Shown here piece by piece: positions 52,900 to 61,290 of a stretch of DNA of 64,000 nucleotides. This stretch comes from Candidatus Omnitrophota bacterium. GTDB taxonomy: Bacteria; Hinthialibacterota; Hinthialibacteria; Hinthialibacterales; JAKPRU01. The number at the start of each line of letters is the position of its first letter. Position 1 is the first letter of the stretch. The notes beneath the pieces are model-generated. The model did not search any database and was not told the origin of the DNA. It saw nothing but the letters and a program-made list of their open reading frames with translations. The DNA lies in the NCBI GenBank assembly GCA_029570205.1, contig JAKQSI010000053.1, forward strand, positions 22,477 to 86,476, written 5' to 3'. A program made the translations under genes and the position numbers.

Positions 52900-54242
52900 G
52901 GTTTCTTGCCTCCCGAAAGCCCCAGGGCATCGTGCGCGCGAAGACGTTCAATCCGGCGGTCACACCGTTCAAGCGCCTCCTCCGGTGTGGAAAGTCCCCC
53001 GACAACACTGTTGATCGCATCATAAAAATGCCGTGCCACATCGGTACGGAACCCCGTATCCCCCGGGGGCACCAGAACCGGCGTGGATTCCGCCAAGTCA
53101 CGCATTTTGGCAAGGTGCGGCTCCAATTCCCCCTCCATGGCCGCCTTCACTGCGGTGAATACCCCGGATGACTCAACCAGGCGACGTTGGGATTCCGCCG
53201 AATGGAAATACCGCAGAAAACGAATCGCCAGCTCCTTCCGTGGACAGTCTTTGTACATCATAAATCCTGAAATCACACCCAGTATGCTTTCCTGATTCCC
53301 TTTTCCTCCCGGAATGCGAGGAGTATTGATGAAATCGAAATGCAACTCCGGGACCTCATTGATCCAATAATCCAGTACCCAGGAACCGATCGGATGAAAC
53401 AATGCTTCCCCGGTTCGAAACGTCATCTGCCCTTCCTCATCGGTCAGTCCGATTACGCCCGGATTGAAAAATCCCGATTGTTGAAGTTCCTGAAGCAGCT
53501 TAAGACCTTGTATGAAGTCAGGACACGCAAATTTCGTCCCGGGAGCAAGATTCAGAGTTTGCTTATAGAGATCTTCCCCTGCCACACGCGAGATAATATG
53601 AGCGCCCCAGTTTCCCAGCACCCATTTATCGTTATTCCCCGCCGTGATCGGTATCAGCCCCGCTTCTTTTGCCTTGCGACAGACTTCCACAAACTCTTGC
53701 CAGGTTTCAGGAACATCCGCTTGAAGGGTATTCAGAAGGTCCACATTGTACCAGAGAATCGTGGTGATCCCGACGGTATTGGGGATCATATAGATTCGGC
53801 CATCGACTTCCGTCCACGGCCACACATAATCATAGAATTCATCTTTCCAACCGTCTTTCTCCAGGTATTCGGTCAGGTCGGCGGCCCGTCCCGCTGCATA
53901 GTCTCGCTGCACAAGCCACCCGCCCCACTGAAAAAACACATCCGGGGGATTCCCACCCGCAAACAGCTTTACCAGCCCAAGGTCCTGGTAGACCTCATCC
54001 TCAATCGCAATCTGAATCACCCGCACACCGGGATGGAGCCGCTCAAACTCGGCACAGATTTCATCATAGGTATCCTTGATCGTTCCGCCGGTTTCGGAAT
54101 GGGCAAACCGCAGCGTGTTCGGATCGGTGTTACGGCCCTCTTTGGGCGAACCACACCCGACCATTAAGCACATTGCGACGCATAATATATTTGAAAACAC
54201 GCAGCGCCATCTCATCGGTCCTGTTTGTCCTGTTTGTCCCAT
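52896..54242 (-). CDS. Extracellular solute-binding lipoprotein of the sugar importer
   Basis: Up to 448 residues; ATG 54215 (MRWRCVF) gives a neater signal peptide. The lipobox LMVGC is followed by Gly-Ser-Pro. Family-1 solute-binding features are YDEICAEFERLHPGVRVIQIAI, FAGGNPPDVFFQWGGW, TVGITTILWYNVDLL and WQEFVEVCRKAKEAGLIPITAGN, and a later MYKDCPRKELAIRFLRYF. It would capture a sugar outside the inner membrane and deliver it to the two permeases. The N-terminal codons are encoded by a GGACAAACA repeat, which may be accidental. Confidence 0.93.
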   Translation of the reverse strand: MGQTGQTGPMRWRCVFSNILCVAMCLMVGCGSPKEGRNTDPNTLRFAHSETGGTIKDTYDEICAEFERLHPGVRVIQIAIEDEVYQDLGLVKLFAGGNPPDVFFQWGGWLVQRDYAAGRAADLTEYLEKDGWKDEFYDYVWPWTEVDGRIYMIPNTVGITTILWYNVDLLNTLQADVPETWQEFVEVCRKAKEAGLIPITAGNNDKWVLGNWGAHIISRVAGEDLYKQTLNLAPGTKFACPDFIQGLKLLQELQQSGFFNPGVIGLTDEEGQMTFRTGEALFHPIGSWVLDYWINEVPELHFDFINTPRIPGGKGNQESILGVISGFMMYKDCPRKELAIRFLRYFHSAESQRRLVESSGVFTAVKAAMEGELEPHLAKMRDLAESTPVLVPPGDTGFRTDVARHFYDAINSVVGGLSTPEEALERCDRRIERLRAHDALGLSGGKKP

Positions 54243-54354
54243 TTCCCTTCAATGCCGGGCGACCACGACATTCCCGCTCCGCAACACTAAAGTATCGTCA
54301 CGATACCCCAGACAGATTTGCGGCCAAAGGGCCGTCCGGTAGCATCGTTCGATC

Positions 54355-56019
54355 ATGAAGAATGCTCTTCTTTCGGGATGTGTGGCTCTGTTCCTGATTG
54401 TGTTTCTGGCGCTGCCGTTGGCGGCAACCCTTCGAGATGCGGTCTGGGACAACGGACAGCTTACACCGGATTATCTTTTCTATACTATCAGTGACCCATA
54501 CCTGCGAGGGCTTCTGGCAAACAGCCTCTTTCTGGCGTTGGTTGTCACGCTGATCTCGACCCTGATCGCCGTGCCTGCCGCAGCGACTGTCGGACGTTGG
54601 ACCTTCCCGGGGCAAACTCTCATCTTAATGATGTTGCTCGCGCCTCTCATCATTCCCCCGTTTGTCGGGGCAATCGGAATGAGGCTGATTTTGGGACGGT
54701 TCGGGCCGATCAATCTTCTGTTGATTCACCTGGGTCTCTCAAAAAACGGGCTGGACATTCTCGGTTCAGGGAAGATTTTCGGGATCATAGTTATTGAAAC
54801 CCTTCATTTCTTCCCGTTGCTTTTTCTGATGCTTTTAAGTCCCATGGCGGAAACCCGGGGTTCGCTGGAGGAAGCCGCTGCCGGACTCGGCGCAAGTTTC
54901 GGCCTGAGCGCCAGGAAGGTTCTCTTTCCGATGCTTCGCCCGACTCTCGTTGCGGGAATGCTGATTGTCTTTCTCTGGTCGCTGACCGATCTCGGCGCAC
55001 CGCTCATATTCGATTATCGCTATTTGATCCCCGTCAAAATCTTTGACACCACCAGTGAAATCGGTTCGTCTCCCGTAGGGTCCGCGCTGGTGGTGGTGTT
55101 GCTGGCGGTCGTGCTGGGGATTTTTGCCCTGTCGCGGTGGATTCTCGGCAAAAATGTCGCCTGGCGTTCGGTCAGGGAATCCGCTCCGCGTCCCATGCCG
55201 CTTGCCGGGATTCCTCTCTTTTTAAGGATGATCTGGCTTGTGCCGCTGGCGGCAGTTTCGATCCTCCCGCATTTAATGATCGTTCTCATTTCCATTTCGG
55301 GACGTTGGGCGATGGCGGTGTTTCCGGAGTCATTGACATTGGAGTTCTATGTCCGTTGCCTGCTTGACCCAATCGGGTGGGGAGGCCTGACAAACAGTCT
55401 CTGGATGAGCGCGTGTGCGACAATTGTGGATGTTGCCCTGGCCTTGATTCTTGTTCACCTGGTGGTTCGGCAACGGGTAGAGTGGGGATGGCTGCTGGAC
55501 TTGGGGGCATCGTTGCCCCTGGCCATTCCGGGCGTTCTGCTTGCGTTCGGCTATTTGACCCTGTTCCTGGGAACCCCGCTCTCGCCGATGAACTCCGCGA
55601 TGCCCATCCTGATTATCGCTTATGCGACACGTCGTTTGCCGTACATGGTCAAATCCATCGCTGCCGGGGCCCAGGCCATTCCCGCCACCTGGGAGGAAGC
55701 CGCATATTCTCTCGGCGGTTCCGCGTTCCGGGTGTGGCGGAAAGTGACTTTGCCGCTGTTGTCTCCCAGCATCCTGGCCGGAGCGATCATGGCGTTCATT
55801 TTCTCGCTGCTGGAGGTCGGATGTTCGCTGATTCTAGCCTTTCGTGAGAGCGACTATCCCCTGACCAAAAGTCTGTACAGCCTGTTTGCCCGCGCTACCG
55901 AGGGACCGCAGAGCGCGGCGGCCCTGGGGGTGGTGGGTATGGCTATCCTGGCAATCGGCCTTTGGTTTTCCGCTCGACTACTGGGCCGCCGAATCGTGGA
56001 TCTTTTTAGACCGCTGTAA
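54355..56019 (+). CDS. FbpB/ThiP-like double permease of an ABC importer
   Basis: 554 residues with two homologous six-helix halves. Each has an ATPase-contact loop: SLEEAAAGLGASFGLSARKVLFPMLRPTL in the first and TWEEAAYSLGGSAFRVWRKVTLPLLSPSI in the second. Such fused permeases serve Fe3+, thiamine or phosphonate-type importers. Neither binding protein nor ATPase adjoins: upstream is the divergent sugar-binding lipoprotein, downstream a TPR gene. The substrate cannot be told. Between 54243 and 54354 lies the shared divergent control region. Confidence 0.9.
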   Translation: MKNALLSGCVALFLIVFLALPLAATLRDAVWDNGQLTPDYLFYTISDPYLRGLLANSLFLALVVTLISTLIAVPAAATVGRWTFPGQTLILMMLLAPLIIPPFVGAIGMRLILGRFGPINLLLIHLGLSKNGLDILGSGKIFGIIVIETLHFFPLLFLMLLSPMAETRGSLEEAAAGLGASFGLSARKVLFPMLRPTLVAGMLIVFLWSLTDLGAPLIFDYRYLIPVKIFDTTSEIGSSPVGSALVVVLLAVVLGIFALSRWILGKNVAWRSVRESAPRPMPLAGIPLFLRMIWLVPLAAVSILPHLMIVLISISGRWAMAVFPESLTLEFYVRCLLDPIGWGGLTNSLWMSACATIVDVALALILVHLVVRQRVEWGWLLDLGASLPLAIPGVLLAFGYLTLFLGTPLSPMNSAMPILIIAYATRRLPYMVKSIAAGAQAIPATWEEAAYSLGGSAFRVWRKVTLPLLSPSILAGAIMAFIFSLLEVGCSLILAFRESDYPLTKSLYSLFARATEGPQSAAALGVVGMAILAIGLWFSARLLGRRIVDLFRPL

Positions 56020-56119
56020 TACCTTCACGCCCCTGCCATTCTTCAATCCCCAATCCGCAATCTATTTACTCGGCGCCCGAAAATCTGTAATAATCAGACA
56101 AACAGCATGGAGATAACAA

Positions 56120-57844
56120 ATGACAATTCCTCCAGGGTCGCCATCCGGCAGCAAAGAACCGACTTCGGATATTGAATCTATCGGCGCAGCGGAATTGGAG
56201 CGTCGGCGGCAGCAACGAGGCGCCGGCGAAGGCGCGCCACCGGCAAGCGCCGGTCCGATGGGGGCGACTCCACGCGCTCGTCCACGCACACCCACCGAGC
56301 GCTTCTCTGCCCAACTCCAAATCAACCCCCGCAAAGATGAGACCGGCGAATATATTCGTCTGATTCGCGACGGGTACGCTGACCGGGTCGAGGCCATGAT
56401 CCGAGAGGCGGGACGGGACATTGAAGTCGGCAAAAAAACCGATCGATATTCCAAGGCCGCATGGGAAATTGTCGCGGAGTTCGAAACCAGGGCCAGAGAA
56501 TTCAGCAGTAAGACCGAACTTCTGAAGCGGGTGGAGGAGCGGATCGGCAACCTTCGCAAACTGGTCTCGGAGCAGGCCGATGCGGACGAAATCCAGAAGG
56601 TCCTCGGCCATGACCGCCTGACATCGGAGAAAATCGCCCGTCTTCTTCAGGATACCCGAGAATTCCGCGATGGACTCATCGAATTGGCCATATCGATCTT
56701 CGACCTCAGAGATCGCCTGGATGAACAGGTCCGGTCCGAGGCAAAACGCGAAGAGCAACTCCGACTCCGAATCACCGAACTCTCTTCCAATCTGTCCTCC
56801 AAGGAACGGGTCGATCTGGAGGTCCAGCTCGAGAAATCGTTGCGTGGTGTCAAGCACGAGCCGCGACTGGAAATCCTGGAGAAACTCGAAAAGAAGCTGA
56901 CCGAAAGCTCCCCCGAAGGAAAAGAACTTCGCAAGCAGCAGCTGCTCGACGAGGCACGATCTCATTTTCAGTCCGGCCATCCCGAAGCGGCCCTTCCATT
57001 GCTCGAAGAGGCCCATGATCTCGTCATTACGAGCGAGGAAGTCCTTTCTGAATTGGGCAAGACATACCGGCTTCTTGGACGGTACGAAGCCGCAGCGGAG
57101 GCCTACGGCAAACTGTTGAAAGGCGGGGATGCCGTGGAAATCCTGGTTCCGCTGGCTCAATGTCTGGAGGCGCTCGGCCGGACCGATCAGGCTCTGCACG
57201 CTTATGAGCGCGCCCTTGCTCTCCGGCCCGGTGACTTGGGGATACGAATCGCGGAGTGCGTTCTACTGTCGCAAAGCGGTCACTTCGAGGAGGCTGTTCA
57301 GGGACTGACCAATCTCGTGGCGCGTCACCCTGATTCCTGCGAAACGGCGCTCGCGCTTGCGCGCGTATATGCAGGGCGGGAGATGTTCCTCAGGGCACGA
57401 TCCATCCTGCTTAGCCTGACTCGACAACATCCCGAACGCCCGGATGTCTGGGCCGAATTGGCGGACGTGTGTTGGCGATCCAATGAGTTCGATGCCGCTG
57501 AATCGGCCTACCAGAAAGTTGTTGCACTCGATCCCAATTGCGTCCAGGCGCATGTTCGTCTGGGCGATTTGGCGCGCATGTCCGGTGATTTCCGGAGCGC
57601 AGAGGAGCGCTATCGAACGGCAGAAACACTGAATGCCGATAACTTCTCTGTTCTGTTGGGTTTGGGAATCGTTCTTCGGGAAAAAGGACAAGCGGAAGAG
57701 GCGGTCCGAAATCTGGAGCGTGCGGTTGCGCTGAATCCTAATGACCCCCAGGCGTATCACGAACTCGGCATGGCTTATCTGTCCATGGGAGACGCTCTTG
57801 CCGCAGGCAAAGCCATTCAGCACGCTCTCACCCTCTCCCAGTAG
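56120..57844 (+). CDS. TPR protein with Pro-rich and coiled-coil N-terminal region
   Basis: 574 residues. Residues 1-60 are low-complexity (GAGEGAPPASAG, TPRARPRTP). Residues 70-265 are strongly charged helices, with AAWEIVAEFETRAREFSSKTELLKRVEERIGNLRKL and KREEQLRLRITELSSNLSSKERVDLEV, probably a coiled coil. From about 270 on, TPR units follow (ARSHFQSGHPEAALPLLEEAHDL, GRYEAAAEAYGKLLKGG, GRTDQALHAYERALALRPGD). No signal peptide, so it is probably cytoplasmic. Its stop codon TAG lies in the first copy of a tandem palindrome array, which suggests the array was inserted at the gene's end. Confidence 0.8.
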   Translation: MTIPPGSPSGSKEPTSDIESIGAAELERRRQQRGAGEGAPPASAGPMGATPRARPRTPTERFSAQLQINPRKDETGEYIRLIRDGYADRVEAMIREAGRDIEVGKKTDRYSKAAWEIVAEFETRAREFSSKTELLKRVEERIGNLRKLVSEQADADEIQKVLGHDRLTSEKIARLLQDTREFRDGLIELAISIFDLRDRLDEQVRSEAKREEQLRLRITELSSNLSSKERVDLEVQLEKSLRGVKHEPRLEILEKLEKKLTESSPEGKELRKQQLLDEARSHFQSGHPEAALPLLEEAHDLVITSEEVLSELGKTYRLLGRYEAAAEAYGKLLKGGDAVEILVPLAQCLEALGRTDQALHAYERALALRPGDLGIRIAECVLLSQSGHFEEAVQGLTNLVARHPDSCETALALARVYAGREMFLRARSILLSLTRQHPERPDVWAELADVCWRSNEFDAAESAYQKVVALDPNCVQAHVRLGDLARMSGDFRSAEERYRTAETLNADNFSVLLGLGIVLREKGQAEEAVRNLERAVALNPNDPQAYHELGMAYLSMGDALAAGKAIQHALTLSQ

Positions 57845-58099
57845 GACAGGCGTCCCTGCCTGTCACACCTCCCAGTAGGACAGGCGTCCCCGCCTGTCAC
57901 ATCTCTAGTAGGACAGGCGTCCCTGCCTGTCACACCTCCCAGTAGGCCAGGCGTCCCTGCCTGTCACACCTCCCAGTAGGCCAGGCGTCCCTGCCTGTCA
58001 CACCTCCAGTAGGACAGGCGTCCCTGCCTGTCACACCTCCAGTAGGACAGGCGTCCCTGCCTGTCACACCTCCAGTAGGACAGGCGTCCCTGCCTGTCA
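57841..58099. repeat. Eight-copy tandem array of a palindromic 33-34-bp unit
   Basis: Copies starting GTAGG(A/C)CAGGCGTCC(C/T) begin at 57841, 57875, 57908, 57942, 57976, 58009, 58042 and 58075. Each unit holds an inverted repeat GACAGGC...GCCTGTC that can fold into a hairpin. The first copy overlaps the stop of the TPR gene. The array fills the space before the convergent lipoprotein gene. Related, differently diverged units lie at 63821 to the right edge. Confidence 0.9.
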
Positions 58100-58125
58100 A
58101 AAACCTTTCCCCAACCCGCAATCGG

Positions 58126-58773
58126 CTATTTCACAACGTCGAACTCGAACTCATAATTCACCTTGCGATAGGTGACCCGCAACGTGTTGGGAGTGGACCC
58201 CGGCTCATCTTTCTCCCGAATCAGCCGGGTGATAAGAAGCCTCACATAAGTCGTGTTCTTGATCCGGCAAGGGAAGAAGAAACAGCCGCGTATTTGAGAC
58301 CTCGGCAGAATGGCGACAGCTGTGGTCGGGAAATTCCGGTCCGTAAAACTCGCATTCTCCGGAACAGCGATTGGAATGGTCGTGCCGAATCCGCCCGAGT
58401 GATGTCCATAAAAAATGCTGCCGGTGGCCCACGCAGATGTTCCCGAGCGGAACTCCTGAACGATCATACTCTCATATTGATTCCCCATCCCGTCGATTAA
58501 GACCGCGCGATCAATCAGCAGTTCAACCTCCTCCGAACCGGGATTATAGGCAACGACATCAAAAGTCACTATCTCGCATCCGCTTCCCGGCGGATTCCGA
58601 CCCTGCGAAACTTCCAGCACAATGCCTTCCTTTTCGACAACCTGAACGAAACCATCCCCGGTGGTCCGCGCGTCCGGCAACGGCGCAGGCCTCAGCTTTG
58701 GCGTGGCGCATCCCTGGCCTATGAAACACGCTATCGGCAGAATAACAACTGTGAGAAAACGCTGTTTCTTCAT
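58126..58773 (-). CDS. Lipoprotein of unknown function
   Basis: 215 residues from ATG 58773, with AGAGG about 11 bases upstream. The signal ends in a lipobox (FIGQGC). The mature part is beta-rich: VQVVEKEGIVLEVSQGRN, VTFDVVAYNPGSEEVELLIDRAVLID and ILPRSQIRGCFFFPCRIKNTTYVRLLITRLI. The mix of strands resembles a DUF4352-type or Ig-like fold, but I do not recognise the family. It is probably an outer- or inner-membrane lipoprotein. Its end lies next to the tandem array, and it converges with the TPR gene. Confidence 0.72.
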   Translation of the reverse strand: MKKQRFLTVVILPIACFIGQGCATPKLRPAPLPDARTTGDGFVQVVEKEGIVLEVSQGRNPPGSGCEIVTFDVVAYNPGSEEVELLIDRAVLIDGMGNQYESMIVQEFRSGTSAWATGSIFYGHHSGGFGTTIPIAVPENASFTDRNFPTTAVAILPRSQIRGCFFFPCRIKNTTYVRLLITRLIREKDEPGSTPNTLRVTYRKVNYEFEFDVVK

Positions 58774-58964
58774 CACAATCGCGCCTCTTTCGTGACAAGA
58801 TCGGATTTGTCGTGATATCCTTGTTCTGATTTTATCGTGAAGCAATCCAAAGTTCCTGGGGGATCTCCATCGAATTGCAGTCGTTCGAAAAACCGATTGG
58901 CACCGGGAATTTCCTTACTTCACGCAACGCATTTCAATACGGAATCAACGAGGAGAGTGGGGCA

Positions 58965-59576
58965 TTGGATCGACGAAAAGTCAAACGGGCCATATTGAGC
59001 GTCTCGGATAAGACCGGAATTGTGGAGTTGGCAAAAGGGTTACAGGAACTTCAGGTTCAGATTATCTCTACGGGTGGGACCGCCAGGACCTTGAGTCAGG
59101 CGGGAGTCGAGGTGACCCAGATCAGCGATTACACGGGATCGCCGGAGATTCTGGGCGGTCGGGTCAAGACTCTGCATCCCAAAGTGCATGGCGGTATCCT
59201 CTTTCGACGAGAGGATCAAGCCCAGATTCATGAGGCGGTCCGGTATGGAATCCCGCCCATCGATCTGGTCGTTGTGAATCTTTATCCGTTTCAGCGCACA
59301 ATCTCTCGGGAGAATGTGACCCTGGAGGAAGCGATTGAGAATATCGATATCGGTGGTCCGACTATGATCCGCAGCGCGGCCAAAAATCATGAAGGCGTGG
59401 CCGTTCTTGTGAATCCGGCCGAATATGAACCCATCCTGGCCGAAATGCGGGAACACGATGCCACGTTGAGCTTGATAACTCGCCGTCGTCTGGCCGTGGA
59501 GGCGTTTCGGCATACGGCCGAATACGATATGGCGATTTATTCGTATCTCTCCTCCATTCTCGAGAAACAGACTTAG
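58965..59576 (+). CDS. purH: Stand-alone IMP cyclohydrolase (PurH N-terminal domain)
   Basis: 203 residues from TTG 58965, with AGGAGAG seven bases upstream; the frame is open to a TTG at 58875. Landmarks of the MGS-like IMP cyclohydrolase are RAILSVSDKTGIVELAKGL, IISTGGTARTLSQAGV, EILGGRVKTLHPKVHGGILFRR, VVVNLYPFQ and NIDIGGPTMIRSAAKN. It closes formyl-AICAR to IMP in purine synthesis. The usual 300-residue AICAR transformylase domain is missing, as the next gene starts 17 bases after the stop. The transformylase must be elsewhere. Confidence 0.9.
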   Translation: MDRRKVKRAILSVSDKTGIVELAKGLQELQVQIISTGGTARTLSQAGVEVTQISDYTGSPEILGGRVKTLHPKVHGGILFRREDQAQIHEAVRYGIPPIDLVVVNLYPFQRTISRENVTLEEAIENIDIGGPTMIRSAAKNHEGVAVLVNPAEYEPILAEMREHDATLSLITRRRLAVEAFRHTAEYDMAIYSYLSSILEKQT

Positions 59577-59593
59577 TTCGACAGACAACTCAA

Positions 59594-60571
59594 ATGACTC
59601 ACCCACCCGCCGATTCCTTTTCCGATTCCGTGTTGCACCCGGGCACAGAGCGCAATGAGGGAACCATCCTTGTCGTCGACGACGAGAGGGTGATTTGCGA
59701 CCTCCTGATAGAGATCCTCTCCGAGAATCATAACTATGAATTGTTGAGCGCGGGCGATGGCGAAACCGCTTTGCAGATCTGCTCGCAGAGAGAGGTAGAC
59801 CTCGTGTTTACCGACCTGCGGATGCCCGGAATGGGCGGCCTGCGCCTCCTGGCGGAATTGAAAACAATCGTCCCCGAAACCCCTGTCGTTATTCTCACCG
59901 GGTACGGCAGTAAAGAGGATGTCATCCAGGCCCTTCGCCTCGGCGCCTCCAACTTCCTTCTGAAACCCAATGATGTCGAAAATGTCGCCTCAATCGCCGA
60001 AAAGATTCTTTCCATGCGTCAGCGCGAACGTCTCAGCGAGGAACTGTTCCAGTTCTTTGAGGAAGAGCAACATTGTTTCATTCTTCCCAGCAATCTGCGC
60101 TATCCCTTGCCGTTGATTGATTTTCTCACTGCACGGCTCGTTGTCCTGGGAATCTGCACCCATGCCGAACTGAAAAACATTCGCCTCGCTCTCGATGAGG
60201 CTTTGGTGAATGCGGTCGTGCATGGAAATCTTGAAATCTCCTCCGAGATGAAAGGAAACACCTTAACTGATCTCGTCCGGTATGATGAGGAAGTCCGAAA
60301 CCGGTGCTTGATGCACCCCTTCTGTTTCAGAAAAGTCATCGTAAAAAGTCAAATCGACCGCAAACGCGCACAGTTTATCGTTCAGGATGAGGGCAAAGGA
60401 TTCGACCATCGATCTCTGCCGAACGATTTCTCCAATGTCGATAACCTCGGGAGTTACGGACGGGGGCTTCTCTTGATTAAGACATTCATGGATGAAGTTA
60501 CTTTCAATGATTCCGGAAACACCATCACCATGGTCAAAAATGCGCGGGCGGCAACAAAGCAGAATCCATAG
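59594..60571 (+). CDS. Receiver domain fused to anti-sigma-type ATPase domain
   Basis: 325 residues. Residues 20-140 are a response-regulator receiver: ILVVDDERVICDLLIE, phospho-acceptor Asp in VFTDLRMPGM (about D74), and PVVILTGYGSKEDV, with the family Lys in LLKPNDVENV. The C-terminal part is a serine-kinase-like ATPase of the RsbW/SpoIIAB type: N-box LALDEALVNAVVHGN and G-box DEGKGFDHR. This pairing allows a phosphorelay to control a partner-switch target. No cognate sensor is adjacent. Confidence 0.88.
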   Translation: MTHPPADSFSDSVLHPGTERNEGTILVVDDERVICDLLIEILSENHNYELLSAGDGETALQICSQREVDLVFTDLRMPGMGGLRLLAELKTIVPETPVVILTGYGSKEDVIQALRLGASNFLLKPNDVENVASIAEKILSMRQRERLSEELFQFFEEEQHCFILPSNLRYPLPLIDFLTARLVVLGICTHAELKNIRLALDEALVNAVVHGNLEISSEMKGNTLTDLVRYDEEVRNRCLMHPFCFRKVIVKSQIDRKRAQFIVQDEGKGFDHRSLPNDFSNVDNLGSYGRGLLLIKTFMDEVTFNDSGNTITMVKNARAATKQNP

Positions 60572-60845
60572 CGGGAAACAAATTTATGGGCAGAATAATA
60601 TGTGGCAGAATCCTTGCAGGCTATTGTTTTTCCCGGCATTTCTTGCATACTGCCTGTCGATTGGGTAAAACCTCCAGGAAACGGCCGGGCCGTCGATCGG
60701 AATATCCCAGTTCTCAACTATATGTTTCTGAGCGGCTTGCGGTGTGAGGTGCGGGATTTCGGGAGTCTCCAGCGCCGGGCCGGCGATTTTCTTCCTTGAA
60801 CTTCCGAATGAAATGAAAGTTGCGCTCTTGCACAAATCGAGTAGT

Positions 60846-60919
60846 TTGAACGCAGAAAGTGAAAAGATAAAATCATCGCTTTGTTAAGTCGCGATGTTTT
60901 TTTCAGAGTGGATTCGACG
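60846..60919 (+). promoter_or_regulatory. Candidate promoter and T-tailed hairpin before the DRTGG operon
   Basis: TTGAAC (60846-60851) and TAAAAT (60868-60873) are 16 bases apart. Immediately after them CATCGC (60874-60879) pairs with GCGATG (60891-60896), followed by seven Ts. The hairpin lies at the predicted transcript start, so it is more likely a terminator of upstream transcription than an attenuator. The rest of the 348-base gap from 60572 shows nothing else. Confidence 0.4.
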
Positions 60920-61288
60920 ATGGAACTTCAAGAGATCATTCGGCTGTTGAACGCGGAGCCGCTGGTGGCCCCCGAGCCGGGCCATCCCAGTTCGGTGCAT
61001 GATGTCTGCGCAGCGGACCTGCTTTCGGATATTCTGGCCACGAAGAAACGCGATTTTGTGATTCTCACCGGCCTCGTTACCCCCCAGGTGATCCGGGTGG
61101 CCGAAGCTACCGATGCGCTCGGCGTCGTGATTGTCCGGGGCAAGACTCCGCCGGAAGCCACCCTGGAGGCGGCGCGCAAAAGTCGAATCCCCGTATGGCG
61201 ATGTTCCATGCAGTTGTTTGAGTCCTGTGTTGCCTTGGCTCCGTTGATCGAGGAAAAGCGAACCAAAGAGGGTGTGGCCCCTACATAA
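60920..61288 (+). CDS. DRTGG-domain protein, copy 1
   Basis: 122 residues from ATG 60920 (the frame opens at a TTG 60881). The pattern CAADLLSDILATKKRDFVILTGLVTPQVIRVAEATDALGVVIVRGKTPPEATLEAARKSRIPVW is that of the DRTGG domain found next to CBS or ATPase domains in clostridial regulators. The domain's ligand is not established. It opens an operon with a three-base gap to the CBS/ATPase gene. A related gene lies at 62259. Confidence 0.8.
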   Translation: MELQEIIRLLNAEPLVAPEPGHPSSVHDVCAADLLSDILATKKRDFVILTGLVTPQVIRVAEATDALGVVIVRGKTPPEATLEAARKSRIPVWRCSMQLFESCVALAPLIEEKRTKEGVAPT

Positions 61289-61290
61289 CC

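Noticed and set aside
56230..56265. Intergenic repeat inserted in the TPR gene
   Set aside because: CACCGGCAAG resembles the inverse of the GCCGGCATCTTGCCGGTG fragments, but the match is too short to distinguish from chance in GC-rich low-complexity coding sequence.
57841..58099. CRISPR array
   Set aside because: Units are contiguous with no unique spacers, and no cas gene is near. The same applies to 63821-64000.
57930..58121. Small repetitive protein (GRDACPTGGVT units)
   Set aside because: It is only the translation of the palindromic tandem repeat and has no start site.
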